A stretch of 64,000 bases of DNA from Liolophura sinensis. Taxonomy: Eukaryota; Mollusca; Polyplacophora; Chitonida; Chitonidae. Position numbers and translations under genes: made by a program. Of the stretch, positions 44,430-55,554 are shown one piece after another. Every line of letters begins with the position of its first letter. The stretch's first letter is position 1. The DNA lies in assembly GCF_032854445.1 (NCBI RefSeq), contig NC_088302.1, positions 6,879,338 through 6,943,337 of the forward strand, in the 5' to 3' direction. A model generated the notes under the pieces. That model had not been told where the DNA came from. It saw nothing but the letters and a program-made list of their open reading frames with translations, and did not search any database.

Positions 44430-45550
44430 GATGTATCCATCACATCCGCATCTGATGTTGAAGGACAATCGTCCACCAACGATCCAAACATATTAAAGGT
44501 TGGAACAGGATCCCTAGTGGCCCTAGATGGATGCTCTGTGGGTCTACTAGGTTTATTAGTTTTAGTATTATTACTTTGACGTTTGTTTTTGGACTTGTTT
44601 TTGTGATTTTTAGGTGGGGTGGGGCGGGGGGTCGGCCTAGGTTTGAACTAGGTTTGTCGTTTCCAATGGGCCAAGTCAAAGAGGTTTGAATAGCTACAAA
44701 TGTTACTCGCTTGACCTCATTGGCAAACGAAGTCTGAAGAGAAGTACTAGAGAGCGAGGCAAATTTCCGGGCGTCCTGATAAGATGAATTGCTAGTTTGA
44801 TATTCCTGAAGAAAAAGAGGACAGTCCCTAGAGGAGGTCACATGATCTCCACTGCAGTTGCGGCATTTAACTCTGCTGCTACAGTCGAAAGCATCATGAC
44901 TTTCACTGCTGCATTTGAAACAAACAAGTTTATTCTTACATTGGCCCTTTCTGGGACCACATTTTTGGCAACTTAAACAAAGTGTGGGATTAGGGCTATA
45001 TAAATCCACATTAACCCTATACAGGCCAATGTAGATAAACAGCGGAAGGGAAGTAGTGTTAAAGGTAAAAAAAATATGTGCTTAGTTTAAGGATGTTACC
45101 AGGTTTCTTCGTAGTGAAGCGTTTAACTCTAGTAACACCCTGTGAATTTAGTTCTTTGCAGATTTCTTCCTCGGATAGATAATTATATTGCCATCCTTAT
45201 TACGAACTACTCCCTGACAGCTCTTCATGGAATGGTGAGGGGATGTGAAAGCAGATATATCAGATATTTTAATTAATGTAATTATATTCTTTGATCGCTG
45301 TTGCCGAAAACATTCACTGAGAATGTCTCTGGATCTGTGTTTTTTTTTTTAATTTTTGTCCCGGCTCTGAATAGCCCTTTTTAAAAGAAAGTGATGAATT
45401 TTCGAGGCCGGCTTTTGTTCACTCTCCGTTGAGAGAATAATGAAAGCCGGTCAACTGTCCGGTTTATTTTCATGCAAGTCCGCCAAGTTCTTCTTTATCT
45501 GCACTTGACAAAGTCGGCTGAGAGGAAGACTTGATGGATACATTAGATAC
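44430..45550 (-). pseudogene. LINE ORF1 (gag-like, zinc knuckles), copy E
   Basis: The zinc-knuckle part is a 189-codon frame (44440-45009): CLSCQKCGPRKGQC, CFKCSSESHDAFDC (a complete C-C-H-C knuckle), CRNCSGDHVTSSRDC, then ARKFASLSSTSLQTSFANEV and TSLTWPIGNDKPS. The N-terminal region (about 45040-45550) is frameshifted but shows the VLSTE.EQKPAS-type block in reverse. This copy keeps the longest continuous ORF1 C-terminal frame in the window. Confidence 0.82.
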
Positions 45551-45800
45551 ATAGAGAGATTAGACGAACGAAATTTGAGAAAAAACATTTATTCTCTAAA
45601 GAGTGGTAATTCGGAGGAAATTGGTACTACGACGAAGCAATACCTAATCAAGCCGATTGATCGGACCTGGCCCATCCAACCTCCCGTCTCTCTCCAAGTA
45701 AGGGCCAAAGTGGCGTGTTGGACGTGAGAATCTCGCAAGACCAACACGCCCCCAGTCACCAGGATCCCGTCATGGGAGATCACGGGTTGCAGCTGCTGCT

Positions 45801-45955
45801 CATAATAGAGTAACATCGTCCAGATAGGACAAAAACCTGATCGTTCAGCTATTCACTATATACAAACCATTTTCTTATAAAAGCGTGTCCATCTGATTTA
45901 GGTGTACGTTCATGGACAGCCCAGATTTTGTGGAGATGTATAATGAATAATTTTT
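45801..45955. other. unassigned spacer between LINE copy E and the Penelope-like copy
   Basis: About 150 bases that match neither neighbour clearly. Possibly part of the Penelope-like element's terminal region. Confidence 0.4.
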
Positions 45956-48035
45956 AAGATATAAGCGTCAAGTCCGACATTCCTATACCATTCGTGGTCC
46001 GCAAAGGGCGTTCCAAGTCGATAAACGCAAGATCCATTTCCACAACAACGTTTAACACTAACTCCCGAAGACAAAGGTATGTAAGAAATTATACAAATAA
46101 GAAATAAAGCCGGTAACACACAAGCGAGAAGCAGTCATCAGTTTTCAATGATGCCTGGCAGACAATGAATATTCCAGGCATGAATTCCATATCAAAGTTC
46201 AAATTCGCAGTCCGTGAATGAGTTCCATGTCAAATAACAGCTAAACAAGTATCTCAGTCGCGCTTTTATTGCAACTATTCATAAAGGCATCATGCTGATG
46301 TAATTGGCATGGCTACCTTTACGGCCCCTAACCCCAGGTTAAGCGGTATTAGATACAGTTTGAAAATGACGAGCGTTACAGACCCTAACCGATCAGATTA
46401 TGATTCAAAGGTAACGGACGATTACGTCTCACCCGTTAATATGTAAAGATCTCATGCTACATGAGGCGCTATCTATGATGTTACACATGACATACAAGAT
46501 AGACGATTACACTGGGCAACCAGCGCCATCTATGTTGTGAAATACCATGTACGTGATAGATATGTACATAGGGATAACAGCGCCGTCTATGTGGTTGATC
46601 ACAATGCAGATCACCAGATATTCTGAATGCTCTCTCCATACCTGCCAACGAGAGTGTTATATTCATTGTAAAATTTAAGAAACTTCGAATGAAGGCGTTT
46701 CATGGAGTATCCTTGACAAACTAGTTTTTGAATTAGCAACTTGTGACGTAGATTAAAGTCATCACAATTAACGCAAGATCTGACAAATGCTACAAGGCGA
46801 GATATGTATACGCCATATGCAGGACCCTTTGGTATATTGCTATCTAAATAAGGATAATTTACAATATCAAAATTGAAATTATCCCTTTTGTCGTAAAGGC
46901 GGCGTAAAAGGAGACCTTGTCCGTCTTTGTACAGATATAGATCCAAATAAGATGTACCATCAGGACTATCTGTTGTCTCCTTTAACTCCAATGAAGGCGG
47001 ATAGATTTCCTTCAACGCTTCAGCAATATGGGGATTATTTAACGCCAGTAGATCATCAATATACCGCTTGGTTAATGAAAAGGATCGAGCTTAAAAGATA
47101 TTACTTTTAAGTAATGTATGCATATAGTCGTATTCAGATGAAAACAGGTATAGGTCTGCCAAAAGAGGCGCACAATTGGTACCCATTGGAATACCTATGC
47201 AATGTTGGTAAATGGTACTCCGAATTTCACATAGATGTTATTAATGAGAAATTCAAGTAATTCAATAAATAAGCCTTATTGCTTCTGACGTTAATGTAAC
47301 GGTGACCAGTTTTAGTAAATACCGAGACAATTAACGACGATATTCTTTCAGTAAGATCTTTGTGAGGAATCGTAGTATAGAGAGTAGAGAAATCCCATGT
47401 GGATACGTCTTTGTACGGTATATGCATATGAGCATCGAGTTCTTCCGTAAGACGTTTGGAGTTGTTAAGAATCCACATGCAGTTGACACCTGAAGTTTTT
47501 GTTATGGCACAACAATACTTATTCCAAAATGACTTTACTTCTTGTAACGCTCTCGTAAGTAGAGTTGACAAGAGTTTGGTGGTACAGCTTCTTGAACCCG
47601 CAATACATCGAGCCTTGTATGGGGATTTATGCATTTTAAGAATCCAGTAAAGTTGTGGTATTTCTGTATGACGGGTAGGTATATTTATGCGCCTTTCTTT
47701 AAGAAAGGTTTTGTGTTTGTTAAATAGTTCCTCCAGAGTACATGTAGTAGCAGAATACGTGGATGTCGTTTTAGATGCACATAGCTCTTGAACAAGAATT
47801 TGATAATAATAATTCTTGCAAATAAAGATGACATTATTGGGAGCCTTGTCTGCTACAGTGATGACAGATTTACTATGAAGGTCAGCGAGTGTTTCTTGCA
47901 CCTTGGGATCCTTCAGAACCTGTTTAACTTTAGGTAGAGCATCAATGTCTAGATCGTTAAGCCAATCGTTAAGTACCGAAGAATCAACTGGTAGGTTAAT
48001 TAAATCAAGGCCACTGTCTAAATACTTTATCTTCA
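45956..48035 (-). mobile_element. Penelope-like retroelement, copy 2
   Basis: Minus strand, RT coding from about 48035 to 46611, then a noncoding 3' region to about 45960 that is shared with copy 1. It reaches about 500 bases further upstream than copy 1 and lacks copy 1's LTR-like insertion. It meets a LINE endonuclease sequence at about 48035 (LINE GATAAAATAA, then element CTCGTTCTGAAGATAAAG). No GIY-YIG domain follows RT, so the copy is endonuclease-less or its endonuclease part is lost. Confidence 0.75.
46611..48030 (-). pseudogene. Penelope-like reverse transcriptase, copy 2
   Basis: N-terminal SVLNDWLNDLDIDALPKVKQ, then a 224-codon frame (47227-47901): ITVADKAPNNVIFICKNYYY, IPQLYWILKMHKSPYKARCI, and DFSTLYTTIPHKDLTERISS (motif A with its aspartate). 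After a frameshift: IPMGTNCAPLLADLYLFSSE (motif B), an in-frame stop, then TKRYIDDLLALNNP (motif C). The C-terminal block is 46611-47015 (NIPKGPAYGVYISRLVAFVR, then LVGRYGESIQNIW). All catalytic aspartates are present, but one stop and at least one frameshift break the protein. The family call is from motifs only; related RTs in other mobile elements look alike. Confidence 0.78.
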
Positions 48036-48783
48036 GAACGAGTTATTTTATCTTTGCCAGATGTTTTCAGGTGAGTTTCCTGAAGACAACGGGCAATAGG
48101 ATTTAATGATTGAACTAGCTGTGATATTTCGATAAAATTTACCTTAAGTCCGACAATTCCATTGTATAATTTTGACATATATAGACATTTCGGAGGGAGA
48201 CATATGGGAGATCTATATTTATGTTTGGACCGAGAACGACCCTTCCGTGGAGACCGGCTGGAAGATCTCCCTGGTGAGGGTGATGTTTCCATTACATCCA
48301 TATCAGACCCTCCGTCTCCCACCCAGTGAATAAGTTCACACATCAGACACATACTAATCAACTGGCTCATGAACCGCCGTCTCACACGCAGTCCCGCAAA
48401 TGAAATTTGAGAGATAACATTCGTCTTCTAAAGAGTGTTATTGAAGAAATTGGGACCACGCCGAGGCAAGAGATGACCAAGCCGATTGATTGGACAGGGC
48501 AGATTAGTGTCTCTCTCCTAGTAAATACTAAAGTGGGCTGTTGGACGTGAGGATCTCGCAAGACCAACACGCCCTCAGCCATAAGGATCCCGTCTTCGGA
48601 GATTACGGGTCGCAACCCACGACAAACAGATCACTCCCCGGTTACCTCTCACACAACCGAGAAGGTGGGAGCCTATTATATTAACCGTACCCATATGGGA
48701 GAGCTCTAGGCTAGTCGCCTTCTGCAAGAAGCTTACCTAGAGGGCTGAGGTCTTATTATTTTCACCCCGAAAACCTCATGGGC
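48036..48783 (-). mobile_element. I-type LINE, 5' fragment E' with internal deletion
   Basis: Minus strand. Starts at the family's true 5' end (sense strand TTTTCGGGGTGAAAATAATA) at 48783, has leader to about 48335, then jumps to the last part of ORF1 (SPSPGRSSSRSPRKGRSRSK, 48195-48310) and the start of ORF2 (GLKVNFIEISQLVQ, CLQETHLKTSGKDK). It is cut at about 48035 by the Penelope-like element. Most of ORF1 is deleted. Because its 5' end is the right-hand border of the duplicated 13-bp target, it belongs to the same composite insertion as copy E. Confidence 0.82.
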
Positions 48784-48870
48784 GCAATTTATTAGGCGTC
48801 ACTGGTCTATAATCACTCAAAATGCTGTGTTGTTAGCACATTTTGCGTCAGTCAGTATATCGGACCTAAC
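48784..48870 (+). repeat. family X, right part, after the composite insertion
   Basis: GCAATTTATTAGGCGTCACT, GGTCTATAATCACTCAAAAT, GCTGTGTTGTTAGCACATTT and TGCGTCAGT continue the X copy that breaks off at 40918. Positions 48784-48796 are the right copy of the 13-bp target-site duplication. Confidence 0.75.
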
Positions 48871-50689
48871 CGAAACCCGTCGAGATTGACTCTCGCTCAA
48901 AGTACCTATTTGTTTTACTCTAATACCATTTACGTGCCTGGGTGGCGTGGGATATATCAATGTATTTTGACACTTAGTTTGATCACGTTAGTCCGGGATG
49001 TTCTCCTGTAGATGGCTTCTTCGTCTTTACTTAGGCCTAACGGGCAGAACGAGGTAAACTGCATCGTAAAGTGTGTGTGTTGGTGTGTCTATGTGTTTTA
49101 AAGGTAATTACTGAAAGGAAATAGAGGCTTAATATGTGGTAATTTCCGCCGTGGCTGGATACACTGTTGTCGTCAACATTATCAAGTCAGGCTCGTGGGG
49201 TGTGGATCAAAGTCATCGGTAGGCCACTGTGTATCTCTACCTGAATGGACCGTGTGGTGTTTTCCAACAGGATCTGGTAGCGAATGTATATGAATCCATT
49301 GCATGGTTTTCCGAGACAGCTGGTATCGGTATAAGACACTTATGGCAATCCTAAACAATCTAGTTAAGGGAGCATTTAGCTGGAGATTATTTCGCTTGTA
49401 TATAGAAGAGGGGTGCTGCAATCGACAAGCGACGGACCGCATAAATTATGAATCCCCTAAAGCTACATAGTTGTAAACCCATAAGGCATGAGTGTAGTTC
49501 TTTGTGAATTCGAGTGCTGTGCGAAATGTCGGTTTTAGCATGAAGTCCTGTTATTGACCAACGAGATTAGTTTGCTATCGGGCGACCCCGGGCATAATTT
49601 GCAGCAAGGATTGGGTAAATGATTTATAATTACCTTTGTACTTGGTTACTAGACATTTAGTAGACAAAACTGTCTCTCCTGTAACATTAGACTTAAAATG
49701 TATTAGGCGTAATGTCGGGTGGATTTGGTATGTCTTTTCAAGGAAGTCCTAGAAATGAGACTCTGTTGGGATAGGCCGGTTAAAAGGAGTCGCCGTCAGC
49801 ATATTTATAAATAATAGACAATTTTTGCTAAGACCGATTCCACAAATTTTGTTTAAAAGTACACAAGCCACAAAGCCATTTCTGACTTCAGTCAAAATTT
49901 GAAATTCGATCTTTAACCTAACTTTTGGGCTTTAGAAATAAGAATCTCCCAACGTCAATATAGTCATAATACAAAAGGTATCCAAATTTCAACTTCCATT
50001 ACCAAGAACCAAGAATACGGAAGTGGTCTGTCCATCTGTATTCTGATCTGGTCCGATGTAAAATGCAATTACCTGGTAAACTGAGACCCTTTTGGGATTT
50101 AATAATTAGTATTAGTCAAACAGTGTTGAAAATGAAGTTGTATTCGCCCAGTTAAATGGACCCAAAGGACTATGGAACATCCGGTAAATGGCCGGGTATC
50201 TCTTTATCGCCATGCCTGTGGGTCGTTGTACATCCGTTAACCCTACACTCCATTGTACAATTAGGTGGAGACATTTCTGAAAGTATTGATCAGCTGAAGC
50301 CTAGCTGATTTCAGACAAGCACGCATTGAGTTGCTGCATGAAAGTTCTTATTATACACGCCGACTTGCAAATTACATAATGTACATGGACGATGATCGTA
50401 ACAGTTGCATTGATTTTCGTCACTGCGCATTGGTTATAGTCAAGGGAATAAGAAACATTTCAGCCAATATCAGCATCAATGGGTTGCCAAGACTACTGGG
50501 ATTTTCTCTGCAGTTCGGACAGTTATGGATGTATGGGCGACATTGCTTTACTTCAAAGGCAAAAGAAACGTCAACGGGAAGTATATCCGATTAGACATCA
50601 TTACTAGCTGTCCATCAAAACTTTGAAAGTGACGTCACAGATACCGTCTGGTTCACTGCGAACCACCGTAGAATCTGATGTTCTGAAAC
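48871..50689. other. anonymous DNA
   Basis: About 1.8 kb with short frames (49182-49442 minus, 50331-50594 plus) lacking domains. No repeat family recognised. Confidence 0.5.
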
Positions 50690-50890
50690 CATTTAACTCG
50701 GTTGGACAAATTCTCAAAAACATGATGCTATGGGGCGTGTAAATTGCTACTATTTATGTATTTACATGAAAAGTTGGAATAAAACCCTGACTGACAAGGG
50801 ACCGTATTTCACCGGTTAAGTGTGACCATTTGCCAGCTATCACACTGTTTTACTCTCTATGCAGTACGTCTTTAACAATATTTCATGTGA
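50690..50890 (-). repeat. family X interspersed repeat
   Basis: On the minus strand: GCATAGAGAGTAAAACAGTG, TGATAGCTGGCAAATGGTCA, CACTTAACCGGTGAAATACG, GGGTTTTATTCCAACTTTTC, ATGTAAATACATAAATAGTA, then ACACGCCCCATAGCATCATG. This copy and the one at 51960 give the clearest left half of the family. The strand is opposite to most other copies. Confidence 0.72.
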
Positions 50891-51959
50891 TATACAGCTG
50901 ATTTCATTGTTTTCTTTGCGTTTAAATTGAGTAGGAGGAGCTGAACATTTTACGCGTTGAGCATTAGCTCGCTGGTGTCAAATAGTGTCAAAGCATACGA
51001 CCAAAAGACAAGCTTGACTCAAAAGATCTGTAAGGAATCTCATGTCCTTATTGTGTGCTCTCTTGACTACCTATTAGCCTGTGTCTCGTTCAAGGTCAAT
51101 TCCGCCTTCGATGCACAATGAAGGGATCATCCTACAAACGCACTTTGGTTAATGTACCTAGCGACATCTTACCGGATAAACGTGCTTTGTATCTGTTAGG
51201 CTAAGTAACTGCGACACTCATTACAAAAGTGCTAATATCATTCCAAGAGCGTGACACAATGGCAGGCGCTTGGTGCAAGACAATCTCCTGCGACTGGGTT
51301 GGTTAAAGTATCAGTATTATTGGTTGGTTATATCCCTTGGTGCTCACAAGTACGTTTACCCGAACATTTCCATAGATTTCAAGGAAGAACGATTCAGCGA
51401 GATCTCCGCATTTATCATAAAAGATTCAGTCCGTTGGTACTTGCACGTGTGTTGGAATTTGTGGTCGTTTATATTTATCGGAAAAGCACACGGTTGTGTA
51501 CATGTAGGGTACTACATACAAGTCAGTACAAATTTCACAAGGTTGTGTAGCCAACACTTCCTAAGTTGATAAAATGCCCAGGGCTTTTCTTGTGCAGAAT
51601 ATAGCAGCACCATTATCGCAGAGACATATGGTGATGTATGTAGAATATAAGTTCCCAAGTTGATGTTTACGAGGTTTTCAATACTGTGATTGAATAAACT
51701 TTTGCGTTAGTTTTGTTGTGTTCTGAATCGTATAGGTAACACCGCTTCACTGCAGCTAGAGATATACAAGCAATTGTCCTCTGGCATTAAATATTAATGC
51801 GAAGTTGTGGCAGAATTGAAGAAAAACGTAAATGTCAACGAGAACCTAACGGAAATAGAAAAGCAGTGAAAATTAATTATAACAAAAAAGTTATACCAAA
51901 ATGACTTGATATATTTAATTCGAATTGACTTATTAAAGGAATGATTAATAGCTAATCAG
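50891..51959. other. anonymous DNA
   Basis: Two overlapping 99-codon frames at 51251-51569 have no domain. Nothing else recognised. Confidence 0.5.
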
Positions 51960-52155
51960 CACTAATAATACAGACAGAATCACGCCGGCAAATGGGCACA
52001 CTTTACCGGTGAAATACAGCCTCGTGTCAATTTATCAGGGTTTTATTTCAACGGTTCATGTGAATACATAAACAGATGTAGTAGCAGAATTAGGTAAAAA
52101 TGCACTAATGTTAAATGCAATTTATTAGACGTCACTGATCTAGAATTACTGTAGA
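51960..52155 (+). repeat. family X interspersed repeat
   Basis: GGCAAATGGGCACACTTTAC, CGGTGAAATACAGCCTCGTG, TCAATTTATCAGGGTTTTAT, TCATGTGAATACATAAACAG, AATTAGGTAAAAATGCACTA, then GCAATTTATTAGACGTCACT. It contains the unoccupied form of the site that is duplicated around 40919-48783. Confidence 0.72.
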
Positions 52156-52440
52156 ATGGTTCGTATAGCACACGCATACACAAACGAACAGACTTAACCA
52201 ATGACACACGCACATACGAATGAACAGACGTAGCCAATCAAATAGACGACTCCTTTGTCATTTATGTAATGTTTAAAAATGCAATGCTGTATGCTTATGT
52301 AAGAGAACTGTCTCCGTGAATATGTTACCAACAATATTAAGTATTTTTCGCTCAAATTATATATCTTGGTAAATGGTCAGAGATTGGTATCTAACCTTTC
52401 CTAACTACTACAGACTAAAGTTGATATATACGATATATAT
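52156..52440. other. anonymous DNA
   Basis: CA-rich with short repeats of an ACACGCACA kind, e.g. CACACGCATACACAAACGAA and CACACGCACATACGAATGAA (52170-52220), which form a small imperfect duplication. No gene seen. Confidence 0.45.
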
Positions 52441-52446
52441 TTAATG

Positions 52447-52602
52447 ATTTATTTTATTTATTTAATCGGCGTTTTACGCTTAATCAATAACATTTCACTC
52501 ATACGACGGCGGCAAGCATTGTTGTGGGAGGAAACCTGCAGACCCGGCGAAAACTCATGACCATTCGTATGTTAGACTATGGCAGGTATGGCCAGAGAGG
52601 AA
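52447..52602 (-). mobile_element. MetaSINE 3' fragment, diverged
   Basis: TTTTATTTATTTAATCGGCG, TCACTCATACGACGGCGGCA and GGGAGGAAACCTGCAGACCC correspond to the central and 3' domain of the SINE on the minus strand. The tRNA-like half is absent. Confidence 0.82.
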
Positions 52603-52625
52603 TATATTCAATCAGTGTTTACGTT

Positions 52626-53187
52626 TAGATATTGTGTTTTACAGAAGTAAAAACTCACGGGCGCAGAGGTACCGCTGTGTGTATGTATGCATTTATGTGA
52701 AAGCTTTTCTGCTGGCAGTGATGGTGTGTTTGCTAGACATCACCTAAATAGTTGGTCTGAAAAAATATACTTGCTGAGGTTTATGTGAAATAAGTTAGAG
52801 CTACGTTCATTTCTGCGTTGCATTTGCTTCTTAAATACAAACCTAAAATGCAGAGAGATTGTGTTTCACAGAAATAAATTTCTTAACTCTCACAGGTGCC
52901 AAGGCACCGTTGTCTGCATGTCTTCAATTATGTGAAACCTTTTCTGCTGACAGTGACGGTGTGTTTGCCAGACGTTAATATTAAACGTGGATTTATCGTT
53001 TTTGATTAATTGCCGTTAACGCATTTACATTAATGAGTCTGGTGGCCAGAACAAATATCGTGCTGAAAACATATCGATATCATCCAAGTAATTGACCTGA
53101 AAAAAAATGTACCTGCTGGGTTTTTTGTCATAAATTAGACCTACATTCATTTCTGCGTGGTCCTTGCTCGTTAAATACAAACCTGAG
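52626..53187. repeat. diverged tandem duplication, about 225 and 338 bp
   Basis: Unit 1 (52626-52849) and unit 2 (52850-53187) share the order ATTGTGTTTTACAGAA, AC.C(A)GGCGC(A)GAGGTACCG, TATGTGAAAGCTTTTCTGCT, CAGTGATGGTGTGTTTGC, TTCATTTCTGCGT and GTTAAATACAAACCT. Unit 2 has about 110 extra bases near 52980-53090. The two differ by many substitutions, so the event is old. Confidence 0.8.
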
Positions 53188-53555
53188 TGTTTGCCTTGAA
53201 CTCATTGGCATTTGAATTGTGTGTCACATGAGTAAAGTGAATTCAAACAGACTTGAAATCGTCTCTGTAGCGAAATATGCTCAACACGTGTAATGGTGAG
53301 ATTCTGGGGCTCTCTTTTTCCATTTTATAACTAGATGCACCTTCAGTTTTACGTGTATCCAGTGACAGCAGCTGTAAAGCTAGATTAAATCCTGTGTAAT
53401 CCTGTAAGTGGGTTATCCGAAAATCCTTCAAGTTTTTCTTTTCACAAAGCTGATACATCAGATCCAGTGTGTTTTGTTTGGCACACATGTATTGAAGATT
53501 ACTCAAAAAATTATCATTCGGTTAATAGATGTAAACAGACAAGATGCATCCTATA
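53188..53555. other. anonymous DNA
   Basis: An 87-codon minus-strand frame at 53243-53506 has no recognised domain. Confidence 0.4.
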
Positions 53556-53559
53556 GTGG

Positions 53560-53960
53560 GCAATATTTTCATATGTTTGTTTCGACGCATAGACAAGAAG
53601 TAATTTACCAGATATTCGTATAACAGTATAAGGACGTTCCGGGTCAGTAATCGCAAGGACCATTCCCCCAAACGATGCTTTAACACTAATTACCAAAGAG
53701 CTAAGAAGGTATATAACGTACGGAAATAAGACATTATCATGTAAAGAGAAGTGGTCAACAGTTTCCAATGATGTTGGAAAGACGCAAAAGTATGCACTAT
53801 GTGACTGAGTGAAATCGGTATTCAAATCGTCTACCATGCTAGAATGTCAGCTGTCGTTAACAAAATATGTATCTCTGTTGCGCTGTGATTGCAACTGTTT
53901 ATATATCCAACGTGATACAATTCATCGCGATGGATATACAGCGGGTTAAGCGGAATTAAA
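53560..53960 (-). repeat. Penelope-like 3' region, longest truncated copy
   Basis: Matches 18690-19060 and 46000-46350 in order: GACGTTCCGGGTCAGTAATC, CGCAAGGACCATT, TTTAACACTAATTACCAAAG, AGAAGTGGTCAACAGTTTCC, AATGATGTTGGAAAGACGCA, TGTTGCGCTGTGATTGCAAC, GGGTTAAGCGGAATTA. No RT coding is next to it. A minus-strand frame (53514-53837) is open across the block. Confidence 0.65.
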
Positions 53961-55550
53961 CACAGTGATCAAGCAGACATTCTCTTAAGTTTTCATGTTC
54001 TGGGTAAATCTCATGATCTAATAAATGCCAAAGGCTAAATATGCTGGGCACTACGGCGTATTGTTACCCACTTTAGTATATTTTACGTCAAATGTGAAAC
54101 TGCTCCTCTTGTCGGCGAGAAAGAAACCGCGTTGACATGACGCTTATATTTTGTACCAATACACTGTCGAGACAAGATGTACAATATAAAGGGTCTGTAG
54201 TTCGAAGGTGGATATTATAAAATTTATGACCTTTTTTGGCTCAAACGCTTAACTTATCAGTTTTGTCATTTTTAACCGAATAAACTAATAGTGTTTTAAA
54301 AAAATAGACTCGACTCAGCTTCTCCCTTCTAATCCACATTCTGTAATTTCAGTTTCGACTAGCTTTTAAACGACAGGAAGAAGATTTTTACGTGTACTAA
54401 ACATGGGATCAGATTGTATGTAATTACTCATTAGCGACAAATAATGCCCTGAGATGGGCGAACTATAATGTGATCTCGCTGTGGGTAAGAACGAGCCATT
54501 CTGTAATTCAGTGCTAATTCTTGTATGTCGCCGAATAACATCCCGTTTCGGCCTATTTAGAATTAGAATCGGACGAATAGTCTAGAATGGAGTTGAGCTC
54601 TGTTTAGTATCGATGACCTGACCAGGTATGATAGACCCAGAGACGATACACATACCAGTAATTAGCCGTGCACCTTGAGGACATTTGCTCGCTGATCAGT
54701 TTAACCATGTCTTATTTATCCCAATGAAGCCAATTTTGATGAAAGCTTTCACTATTTCAAAATAATTACTACAGATTTTCTTACAGACACGTCATTTCCA
54801 TACTATTAAGGACTAACAATGTAACCAGCAGATAGTTGTTCTTTGTCACCGAGCATTAGTTTTAGTGAGAGGAACGCAGAACAGTTCTTCTGGCTAAATC
54901 AAAATTTATGCAAAGGTAGATGTAATTCGCAATTCAGCTCACCCAGAAAACGAAAACTCCGTGGGAAAAGAAAAGTTCCTGGCTTTCTTGGATCTTGCTC
55001 TTCGAAACGCTAGCCACCCCAGTGGATTGTGCTAATGCGAATATCATGTAGCGCAATACTCTGGCCGATTGTGTGCACAACGCATGCAGTGGACAAAGCG
55101 CAGGTTTCTAACCATAAACTTCGGGGATATATTTTTAATGTGATTTAAAAGTGAGACTGCTTTCCTTAGTTGACTCAAATAAAAACACCGTTTCATTATT
55201 ACTTCCGATGTACGCAGCATTTCCTGTTTTCAATCACATGGGAGAAATGCCACGTTTTACATCATTAGCTCGCTGGTTTAGGGGGGTTGCGTCGTTGGAG
55301 TTTAGCGTAAGACATGAGCACATAGTACAACTAAATAGCATTGAGAGAATTGGCTTTGTTAACGGGTTTATTATAGCAACCACACTTCATGCCGCCAAGA
55401 GTCCCTTCGGCCTAAATATCTCTCAGGAACACTGTTCACGTAGTTTTGAAGTTGCACTATGCTCGATGGGAGTTGTACCAGCAACGCACGAGGTAGAAGC
55501 CAGTTGTTGATTACAAGACTGGCCACATCATATCATATCATATTTCTCAG
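53961..55550. other. anonymous DNA with one 119-codon frame
   Basis: The frame at 55151-55510 (plus) is the longest one outside mobile elements. It starts MRLLSLVDSNKNTVSLLL and has no signal, domain or repeat that I recognise. It lies just left of a SINE. It may be chance. Confidence 0.4.
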
Positions 55551-55554
55551 GGTT

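Larger units (their letters stand above)
40919..45800 (-). mobile_element. I-type LINE, copy E
   Basis: Minus strand. From right to left: leader (from about 45795), ORF1 (45550-44430), ORF2 (about 44260-41100) and the 3' end with AATGAATGAT at 40919, that is a CATT tail on the sense strand. The leader starts mid-way at a place matching TGCGACCCGTAATCTAC in copy F. Copy E is one part of a larger composite whose outer ends share a 13-bp duplication. Confidence 0.86.

Noticed and set aside
55151-55510. host protein gene of 119 codons
   Set aside because: It has no recognisable domain or signal and no exon partner. A frame of this size is expected by chance a few times in 64 kb.
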